Shown here: positions 25,621-32,106 of the stretch, one piece after another
How positions within the stretch are numbered: position 1 is the stretch's first letter
Layout: every line of letters starts with the position of its first letter
Source of the DNA: Tetragenococcus halophilus subsp. flandriensis
GTDB taxonomy: Bacteria; Bacillota; Bacilli; Lactobacillales; Enterococcaceae
Assembly (NCBI RefSeq): GCF_030161475.1
Contig: NZ_BSUG01000032.1
Coordinates: 62,001 to 126,000 of the forward strand
Direction of reading: 5' to 3'
DNA: 64,000 nt
The notes under the pieces: model-generated
Database searches by the model: none
Told to the model about the DNA's origin: nothing
What the model saw: only the letters and a program-made list of their open reading frames with translations
Translations under genes and position numbers: made by a program

Positions 25621-26254
25621 TAATGAAAATGGAATTTTAGTAGTACAGAAAGTAATTACTAGTATTCAAGAAAATCGTCAGTATTTAGGTGAAATAGATA
25701 GTAAGGGCGGCGGTGATGGCGACCATGGTATTAATATGAATAAAGGGTTCACTATAGCTAAAGAGGAAATTATGGTAAAAAATATTCAAACAATGAGTGA
25801 AGGCTTTAAAGTTATTAGTAATGTTTTAGTGAATATAATTGGTGGTTCTATGGGTCCGCTCTACGGTAACTTTTTTAGAGGATTGTCAGTAGCTTCAAAA
25901 AAGGAAACAATTATTACTAAAGAGATTATGGGGAAAATGTTAAATGAAGGCTTTCAAAATTTATCCATATTGACTGAGGCGAAAATTGGGGACAAAACAT
26001 TAATGGACGTTCTTATTCCAGCGGTGGAGACTTACCAGTCAAAAGTAGATAAGTTAACTTTTGAAGATTGTTTATCAGCGATGCTTGAGTCTGCTGAAAA
26101 AGGTTTGAAATCTACTAAACAAATGCCTGCTAAAATTGGGCGCGCTAGCCGAATTGGAGAGCGGTCGATCGGACATCAAGATGCAGGTGCAACTTCTTGT
26201 TATCTAATATTGAAAGCACTAACTGAGTCTATAATTCAGTTATTAAAAGAGTAG
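25604..26254 (+). CDS. Dihydroxyacetone kinase subunit L (DhaL-like)
   Basis: A 216-residue all-helical nucleotide-binding kinase subunit. GGGDGDHGINMNKG (about residues 35-48) contains the Mg-binding Asp38 and Asp40. The Gly-Ser-rich GGSMGPLYGNFFRG and late RSIGHQDAGATSC segments are typical. ATG 25604 is preferred to GTG 25595 because AAGGGTG at 25591-25597 is its ribosome site; it overlaps the dehydrogenase gene by 17 bases. It should phosphorylate a short ketose bound by DhaK (26268). No dhaM is present, so the phosphate donor is either ATP or the operon's EIIA. Confidence 0.85.
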   Translation: MKEMFSNENGILVVQKVITSIQENRQYLGEIDSKGGGDGDHGINMNKGFTIAKEEIMVKNIQTMSEGFKVISNVLVNIIGGSMGPLYGNFFRGLSVASKKETIITKEIMGKMLNEGFQNLSILTEAKIGDKTLMDVLIPAVETYQSKVDKLTFEDCLSAMLESAEKGLKSTKQMPAKIGRASRIGERSIGHQDAGATSCYLILKALTESIIQLLKE

Positions 26255-26267
26255 AGGAGGATAAAGG

Positions 26268-27263
26268 ATGCAGCGTTTTTTTAATAATCCAGATTTTGTA
26301 GTTGAAAATATGTTGAAAGGTTTTGTTTTAGCTAATCCAGAAATTAAAACTTTAAAAAATAATGAACGTGTAGTAGTAAAAAAAGATAAAGGGAGCAAAA
26401 AGGTAGGAGTAATCACTGGTGGTGGAAGCGGACATGAACCAGCCTTTCTTGGGTATATCGGAAAAGGAATGTTGGACGCTGTAGCAGTGGGCGAAGTGTT
26501 TGCATCGCCACCTGCAAAAGCTTTCTATGATGCGATGTTGGCAGCAGATGAAGGCTTTGGTGTAGCATGTCTTTTTGGAAATTACGCTGGTGATAATATG
26601 AACGTTAAGATGGCTGTTCAAATGGCAGCAGACGAAGACATTGACGTGAAATATGTAGTGGCCAATGATGATATTGCTTCCTCACCTAAAGAAACCAAGG
26701 AGAAACGTCATGGTATAGCTGGTGGTTATTTCATGTGGAAGGTTGGTGGAGCTCGCGCAGAGCTAGGAGGAACTTTAGATGAAGTTATTGCATCAGCACA
26801 AAATATAATTAATCGAACTCGTAGTATTTGTGTTGGTTTAGAATCTTGTATTATTCCTGCAGTAGGCAAACCTAATTTTAAAATTGCTAATGGTAAGATG
26901 GAATTTGGGATAGGCCATCATGGTGAAAAAGGTAATCGAGAAGAAGATTTGAAGAACGCCGATGATATTGCCGAAGAAATGGTAAATTCTATTTTAGACG
27001 ATTTTGAATTTGAATCTTCAAAAGAACTGGACATAATGTTGTCTGGCTTAGGAAGTACTATGTTGATGGAAGAATACATTTTAATTGGAAGAATAATTGA
27101 ATTATTAAAAGATGAAGGTCACGCTATTCATAAAGTATATGTAGGAAATTTTGTAACTTCTTTGGATATGAGAGGAGTATCATTGACTGTTATTGATTTG
27201 GATGAAGAGATAAAGGAACTTATGGCATACTCAGCAGAACCAGTCGGGATGAAAAACTATTAG
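26268..27263 (+). CDS. Dihydroxyacetone kinase subunit K (DhaK-like)
   Basis: A 331-residue substrate-binding subunit. Residues matching the E. coli DhaK active site are present at the same numbers: His56 in GGGSGHEP, Asp109 in YAGDNMN and His218 in GIGHHGE, which forms the hemiaminal with the ketose carbonyl. It is shorter than the 356-residue E. coli protein. Relatives act on dihydroxyacetone or on tetruloses such as erythrulose. Its place beside hexulose-phosphate enzymes suggests a short ketone by-product or intermediate, but the actual substrate is open. Confidence 0.88.
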   Translation: MQRFFNNPDFVVENMLKGFVLANPEIKTLKNNERVVVKKDKGSKKVGVITGGGSGHEPAFLGYIGKGMLDAVAVGEVFASPPAKAFYDAMLAADEGFGVACLFGNYAGDNMNVKMAVQMAADEDIDVKYVVANDDIASSPKETKEKRHGIAGGYFMWKVGGARAELGGTLDEVIASAQNIINRTRSICVGLESCIIPAVGKPNFKIANGKMEFGIGHHGEKGNREEDLKNADDIAEEMVNSILDDFEFESSKELDIMLSGLGSTMLMEEYILIGRIIELLKDEGHAIHKVYVGNFVTSLDMRGVSLTVIDLDEEIKELMAYSAEPVGMKNY

Positions 27264-27282
27264 GGGTTAGGAGATAACAAAG

Positions 27283-27927
27283 ATGAAATTACAACTAGCA
27301 TTAGATGAACATAAGTTGGAAGATGCAATAGCTTTTGTAGAAAATGTAGCTGATTATGTAGATATTATTGAAATTGGTACCCCGTTTGTTATTGATTCGG
27401 GAATGGAAGGTGTTCGTCGATTTAAGGAAAGGTTTCCTGACAAAGAAATTTTATCCGACGAAAAAATTATGGATGGGGGTTATTATGAATCTCAATTAGG
27501 ATTTGAGGCTGGAGCAGAATACGTAACAGTTTTAGGAGTGACGGATTTATTAACGATAAAAAACTGTCTAAATGCCGCTAAAGATTTTAATAAAAAAATT
27601 GTTGTAGACATGATTTGCGTAGAAGATATACCTACTAAGATCCAAGAAGTAGAGGAGTTAGGAGTCCATGTGTTAGCGGTACACACTGGGGCAGATCAAC
27701 AGGCTGCTGGGCACACACCCTTAGATGATTTAAAAATGATGACTCAGCATACTAAAAAAGCTCAAATTGCTGTAGCTGGAGGTATTAATAGCAATACCAT
27801 CAAAGAATATGTGAAATTAAATCCTGATATTATTATTGTTGGCTCTGGTATTACACGTTCTGAGGATCCTTCGAAAGAAATTAAGCTGATTAAAGAAGCA
27901 ATGGAAGAATATTCGAAAAAAGTGTAG
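27283..27927 (+). CDS. 3-hexulose-6-phosphate synthase
   Basis: The 214-residue TIM barrel of the OMP-decarboxylase suprafamily resembles true HPS closely along its length: MKLQLALDE start, DIIEIGTPF, D59-x-K61-x-x-D64 in DEKIMDGG, TVLGVTD, VVDMICVED, LAVHTGADQQAAG and IAVAGGI phosphate loop. HPS condenses formaldehyde with ribulose-5-P to D-arabino-3-hexulose-6-P, or the reverse. The related ulonate decarboxylases (UlaD) are less similar. It is followed 11 bp later by the partner isomerase. Confidence 0.88.
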   Translation: MKLQLALDEHKLEDAIAFVENVADYVDIIEIGTPFVIDSGMEGVRRFKERFPDKEILSDEKIMDGGYYESQLGFEAGAEYVTVLGVTDLLTIKNCLNAAKDFNKKIVVDMICVEDIPTKIQEVEELGVHVLAVHTGADQQAAGHTPLDDLKMMTQHTKKAQIAVAGGINSNTIKEYVKLNPDIIIVGSGITRSEDPSKEIKLIKEAMEEYSKKV

Positions 27928-27937
27928 GAGGGGAATA

Positions 27938-28498
27938 ATGACAGAATGTAAAACTTTATTAGAAATCATTGAAGAACTATCAGAAGATGCAGAAAAAGTC
28001 GATAATAGTCAATTGGAAATAGTTGAACAACTAATTACAAAGGCTAAAAGAGTGTTTATCACTGGCGCTGGGCGTTCTGGATTTGCTGCTAGAGCTTTTG
28101 CTAATCGTTTAATGCACTTAGGGATTGATTCCCACTTTGTTGGAGAACCAACAACTCCTTCGATTAGGCGGGGGGACCTATTGATTATAGGGTCTGGCTC
28201 TGGGAAAACAGAGAGTCTAGTCACAATGGCAAAAAAGGCTAAGAAGGAAGATGCTGAGTTAGCGACAATAACTATTAACCCGAATAACGAAATCGGTTCA
28301 ATAGCCGATGCTTATATAAAAATTCCAGGAATATCTTCACGTGATACGGCAACGGAAAAGGCGTCTTCGATTCAGCCAAATGGTTCTTCTTTTGAGCAAC
28401 TATCTTGGTTGATTTATGATAGCATAATTGTTGATTTGATAAGAATAACACAACAGACACAAGAAGAGATAGATTTTCGACATGCTAACATGGAATAA
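27938..28498 (+). CDS. 6-phospho-3-hexuloisomerase
   Basis: A 186-residue SIS-domain isomerase that converts 3-hexulose-6-P and fructose-6-P. Diagnostic segments are TGAGRSGFAARAFANRLMHLG, LIIGSGSGKTESL, TINPNNEIG and SIQPNGSSFEQLSWLIYD. It pairs with HPS just upstream, forming a complete ribulose-monophosphate module at the end of a sugar PTS operon. Confidence 0.9.
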   Translation: MTECKTLLEIIEELSEDAEKVDNSQLEIVEQLITKAKRVFITGAGRSGFAARAFANRLMHLGIDSHFVGEPTTPSIRRGDLLIIGSGSGKTESLVTMAKKAKKEDAELATITINPNNEIGSIADAYIKIPGISSRDTATEKASSIQPNGSSFEQLSWLIYDSIIVDLIRITQQTQEEIDFRHANME

Positions 28499-28592
28499 AA
28501 TATAAAATAAAATTTATAGATAAAATCTAGTAGTTAATTTTTATTGTTATATTATATTAAACATTCTTACCACATGTTTACAACTAAATAAA

Positions 28593-28608
28593 ATCTGTTT
28601 AAACAGAT
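28593..28608. promoter_or_regulatory. Perfect 16-bp palindrome, possible LevR-type activator site
   Basis: ATCTGTTTAAACAGAT lies 52 bp upstream of the sigma-54 promoter at 28660. Enhancer-binding activators bind dyads upstream of such promoters; the assignment to the 32107 regulator is inferred. Confidence 0.45.
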
Positions 28609-28613
28609 AATTC

Positions 28614-28658
28614 AAAGCTTGTAACCTTGAAATGATAAGGTTATGAGCTTTTTATTTT
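28614..28658 (+). terminator. Terminator of the ten-gene operon
   Basis: The stem pairs AAAGCT and TAACCTT with AAGGTTA and AGCTTT, with a small internal loop; TTTATTTTTT follows. It lies between the 28498 stop and the sigma-54 promoter of the next operon. Confidence 0.75.
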
Positions 28659-28659
28659 T

Positions 28660-28674
28660 TGGCACGCTTGTTGC
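28660..28674 (+). promoter_or_regulatory. Sigma-54 (-24/-12) promoter
   Basis: TGGCAC (28660-28665), 5 bases, TTGC (28671-28674): an exact match to TGGCAC-N5-TTGC. It is about 25 bp before the first codon of the PTS operon, and a sigma-54 activator is encoded downstream at 32107. Confidence 0.88.
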
Positions 28675-28698
28675 TTATATAAAAGTGAGGTGATGTTA

Positions 28699-29118
28699 AT
28701 GAAAAAAAGATATTTAGTGGCTACACATGGAAAGCTAGCTAAAGGGTTTCAGAGCTCTTTAAATATTTTAGCTGATAAGGGTAGCAGTATTGAGATTATT
28801 AATGCTTATGTGACAGAAGAGGATTACACTTCTCAGATTGTTGCGTTTGTGCAAGGAATTCAACAAGATGAACAAGCAATTATTTTTACAGATTTATTCG
28901 GTGGAAGTGTAAACCAAAAGGTATTAGCGGAGGTACTTACACAGAAAAAAGAAAATATTTTTATTATATCAAATACTAATTTAGCTGTTTTATTGACATT
29001 GATTGTAGGAAGTGAAGAAGAAAACTTAACCGCTGAACTTATACAAGAAGCTATAAAAGAAAGTCAAGTGAAGTTAGTTCCTACAAGTCAAACAGTTGAA
29101 AAAGATACATTTTTTTAG
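28699..29118 (+). CDS. PTS EIIA, mannose class (sigma-54 operon)
   Basis: A 139-residue EIIA-Man: His10 in YLVATHGKLAKGF is the phosphorylation site, and FTDLFGGSVNQ is conserved. ATG 28699 is preferred, 6 nt after GTGAGGTG; earlier GTG and ATG codons lie inside or beside that site. First gene of the operon driven from the -24/-12 promoter. Confidence 0.9.
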   Translation: MKKRYLVATHGKLAKGFQSSLNILADKGSSIEIINAYVTEEDYTSQIVAFVQGIQQDEQAIIFTDLFGGSVNQKVLAEVLTQKKENIFIISNTNLAVLLTLIVGSEEENLTAELIQEAIKESQVKLVPTSQTVEKDTFF

Positions 29119-29129
29119 GAGGAAAAATA

Positions 29130-29627
29130 ATGATAACACAAGTAAGAGTAGATGACCGATTGATCCACGGGCAAGTAGCAATGGTTTGGACAAAAGAGTT
29201 AAACGTTCCGTTACTAGTGGTTGCTAACGATGAAGCGGCGAAAAATGAGGTTACACAAATGACTTTAAAAATGGCGGTACCTAATGGTGTAAAGTTATTG
29301 ATTCGTTCAGTAGATGAAGCAATAGATGTTTTCAACGATCCCAGAGGTAAAGATCGTCGGATTTTTGTCATCGTCAATAGCGTCAGTGATGCCACAAAAA
29401 TTGCTCAAAATGTTGAGGATATTGAATCAGTAAATGTAGCCAACACTGGACGTTTTGATAAGTCAGATCCAAAATCAAAGACCATGTTGTTTCCAAGTGT
29501 GCAATTGAACCCAGATGAACTTGAAGCAGCTAAAGAACTGTCTAAGATTGAACAAGTAGATAGCTATAATCAAGTTTTACCTACAAATTCTAGATACAAT
29601 TTAAAAGACGCTTTAAGTAAGCTATAG
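29130..29627 (+). CDS. PTS EIIB, mannose class
   Basis: The 165-residue EIIB has VRVDDRLIHGQVA with active His13. It receives phosphate from the EIIA 11 bp upstream. TAGGAGG precedes the ATG. Confidence 0.93.
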   Translation: MITQVRVDDRLIHGQVAMVWTKELNVPLLVVANDEAAKNEVTQMTLKMAVPNGVKLLIRSVDEAIDVFNDPRGKDRRIFVIVNSVSDATKIAQNVEDIESVNVANTGRFDKSDPKSKTMLFPSVQLNPDELEAAKELSKIEQVDSYNQVLPTNSRYNLKDALSKL

Positions 29628-29645
29628 AAGGAGGAACCAGAAACT

Positions 29646-30458
29646 ATGTTGATAGAGGCAATATTAGCTGCACTTGTAGTATTTGTCTGTTTTGCTGGGA
29701 ATTATCTAACAGGACAAAGTATGTTAGAACGTCCATTAGTCGTTGGACTTGTAACAGGTATTGTAATGGGAGATATGAGAACTGGCGTTTTAATGGGCGC
29801 TTCTTTAGAGGCAATTTTCTTAGGAAATGTAAATATAGGTGGAGTAATTGCGGCTGAACCAGTAACTGCCACGACTCTAGCTACTACATTTGCAATTATT
29901 TCAAATATAGAGCAAAATGCGGCAATGACTTTAGCTGTTCCTATTGGGATGTTAGCAGCTTTTGTAGTAATGTTTTTGAAAAATGTTTTTATGAACTTAT
30001 TTGCCCCTATTTTAGACAAAGCTGCACGTGAAGCAAATGAAAGAATGATTATTTCGCTTCATTGGGGTACTTGGGTTATTTATTATTTGATTATCGCTTC
30101 AATTGCTTTCATTGGAATTTTAGCAGGAAGTGGTCCAGTAAATACATTTGTTGAAAATATTCCAGAAAGATTGATGAACGGATTAAGTGCTGCAGGAGGT
30201 TTATTACCAGCAGTCGGCTTTGCGATGTTAATGAAACTTCTTTGGGATAATAAGTTAGCTGTTTTTTACATCTTAGGGTTTGTACTTACTGCTTATTTAG
30301 ACTTACCAGCTGTTGCTGTTGCGGTTATCGGTGTTGTTATTTGTGTAGTTAGCGCGCAAAGAGATCTACAGATGCGAGATATTTCTACAAATGGCAATAA
30401 CAATAACGCTACAGGAACTATGACTAAAGAAGAAGAGGAGGATGACTTTTTCGCATGA
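29646..30458 (+). CDS. PTS EIIC, mannose class
   Basis: The 270-residue membrane EIIC has MLERPLVVGLVTGIVMGDMRTGVLMGASLEAIFLG near the start and the VNTFVENIPERLMNGLSAAGGLLPAVGFA loop near 165-195. The acidic, Asn-rich tail is cytosolic. It overlaps EIID by 4 bp. Confidence 0.92.
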   Translation: MLIEAILAALVVFVCFAGNYLTGQSMLERPLVVGLVTGIVMGDMRTGVLMGASLEAIFLGNVNIGGVIAAEPVTATTLATTFAIISNIEQNAAMTLAVPIGMLAAFVVMFLKNVFMNLFAPILDKAAREANERMIISLHWGTWVIYYLIIASIAFIGILAGSGPVNTFVENIPERLMNGLSAAGGLLPAVGFAMLMKLLWDNKLAVFYILGFVLTAYLDLPAVAVAVIGVVICVVSAQRDLQMRDISTNGNNNNATGTMTKEEEEDDFFA

Positions 30459-31282
30459 AATTACAAGAAAATTTAAACAAAGAAGAAAAAAAGATGATGC
30501 GTTCAGTATTTTGGCGCTCTTGGACAATGAATATTAGTAGAACAGGAGCAACGCAATATCACGCTGTTGGTGTTATTTATACATTGCTTCCAGTGATTAA
30601 TCGATTTTATAAAACAAAAGAAGATCGTGCTGACGCTCTAGTTCGACATACAACTTGGTTTAATGCAACAATGCATCTAAACAATTTCATTATGGGACTT
30701 GTTTCTTCTATGGAAAAACAAAATAGTGAAGATGAAAATTTTGACGCGAGTTCAATCACAGCGGTAAAAGCTTCCTTGATGGGTCCTATTTCCGGTATTG
30801 GAGATTCTTTCTTCTGGGGAATCTTAAGAGTTGTTGCTGCAGGGATTGGTATTTCATTAGCTAACACAGGAACACCTTTAGGAGCAATTGTCTTTTTACT
30901 CTTATATAATATTCCAGCATTTTTAATTCATTATTTTGCTTTGTATGGCGGTTATTCAGTAGGAGCTAGTTTCATTCAAAAACTATACGAGTCTGGTGGT
31001 ATACAAATTTTAACCAAAGCTTCCAGTATGCTGGGTTTAATGATGATGGGAAGTATGACTGCTTCGAATGTTAATTTTGAAACCATTTTGGAAGTAAGTG
31101 TAGCCGGTAGTGAAGAAACAATGCAGATTCAAGAATACTTAGATCAGCTTTTTGTAGGCATTGTGCCTTTAGCTGTAACTTTAACTGCTTTTTGGTTATT
31201 ACGTAAAAAAGTCAATGTTAATTATGTGATGCTAGGGATTATGTGTTTAGGTATCCTTCTTGGTTTATTAGGAATTGCTTAA
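30455..31282 (+). CDS. PTS EIID, mannose class
   Basis: The 275-residue EIID has an N-terminal MMRSVFWRSWTMNISR, the VKASLMGPISGIGDSFFWG signature near 107-125 and C-terminal helices. It completes an EIIABCD mannose-class permease whose substrate may be mannose, fructose, glucosamine or another hexose. Confidence 0.92.
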   Translation: MKLQENLNKEEKKMMRSVFWRSWTMNISRTGATQYHAVGVIYTLLPVINRFYKTKEDRADALVRHTTWFNATMHLNNFIMGLVSSMEKQNSEDENFDASSITAVKASLMGPISGIGDSFFWGILRVVAAGIGISLANTGTPLGAIVFLLLYNIPAFLIHYFALYGGYSVGASFIQKLYESGGIQILTKASSMLGLMMMGSMTASNVNFETILEVSVAGSEETMQIQEYLDQLFVGIVPLAVTLTAFWLLRKKVNVNYVMLGIMCLGILLGLLGIA

Positions 31283-31283
31283 T

Positions 31284-31994
31284 ATGACAGTAGCTATATT
31301 TTTTGATGTAGACGATACATTACTGGATAACTATACTGCATTTAAAGAAACATTGTTTACTCTTTCTTCTATAGAACCTTTACCAGAAGAACAAATGCAA
31401 GAACTCTATAAAAATTTTCGGCTTTACAGTGAGCACATTTATAAGCAATATCATAAAACACGTTTTATCAATAATATAAACGCTCGTTGGCAATGGGTGG
31501 CAAAAAACTTAAACATGGAAAATGATCCGTCTCTTTTAGAAGATCTAGATGATTTATATCATAGGAACCAACAGAAACAAAAACTTTCGAAAGATTTTGT
31601 TGATCTATTTTCTTTTTTAACAGAAAATGAAGTTTATTTCGGTGTACTAACAAATGGTTTAGTAAAAGCGCAGGCAAAGAAAATTAAACAGTTAAATTTA
31701 TCGAATTATATGCCTTCAAAACAAATTTTTATTTCAGAAAATTTAAATGATGCAAAACCTAATTTTAGCTGTTTTGAAAAAGTAGAACAAACGCTACCTA
31801 AAAACATTGATTCATGGATCTATGTAGGTGATAGTTTTACAAACGACATCGAACCGTTATTAAACAGTCATTGGCTCCCAATTTGGTTAAATCGATTTAA
31901 TGAGCAAGTTACACAGGATGGATACGTTGAAGTAAAAGGGGAAGAAGAAGCTGTAATGACTCTACGAAAATTAATTCATAGTGAAAAATTTTAA
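31284..31994 (+). CDS. HAD-family phosphatase (HAD-IA)
   Basis: A 236-residue haloacid-dehalogenase-type hydrolase: nucleophile motif FFDVDDTLLDN, motif II LTNGL, motif III Lys in DAKPN and motif IV VGDSFTNDIE. A helical cap lies between about 20 and 90, as in YjjG/YfnB nucleotidases and sugar-phosphatases. ATG 31284 is used because AGGA sits 10 nt upstream; TTG 31275 overlaps EIID. It is the only enzyme in this PTS operon, so it may dephosphorylate the imported sugar-phosphate; that is inference. Confidence 0.78.
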   Translation: MTVAIFFDVDDTLLDNYTAFKETLFTLSSIEPLPEEQMQELYKNFRLYSEHIYKQYHKTRFINNINARWQWVAKNLNMENDPSLLEDLDDLYHRNQQKQKLSKDFVDLFSFLTENEVYFGVLTNGLVKAQAKKIKQLNLSNYMPSKQIFISENLNDAKPNFSCFEKVEQTLPKNIDSWIYVGDSFTNDIEPLLNSHWLPIWLNRFNEQVTQDGYVEVKGEEEAVMTLRKLIHSEKF

Positions 31995-32005
31995 AATCTA
32001 TTATT

Positions 32006-32048
32006 GGCGTGAACAGACTTCTTTTTGTAAATGTTCACGTCGATTTTT
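32006..32048 (+). terminator. Terminator of the mannose-class PTS operon
   Basis: An 8-bp stem, CGTGAACA (32008-32015) with TGTTCACG (32032-32039), then a T-rich tail. It separates the PTS operon from the activator gene. Confidence 0.6.
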
Positions 32049-32106
32049 CATTTAGCATGATTTTTAAATTTATTTTAGGTATCTTAATAAGATGGAAGTA
32101 TAAACT

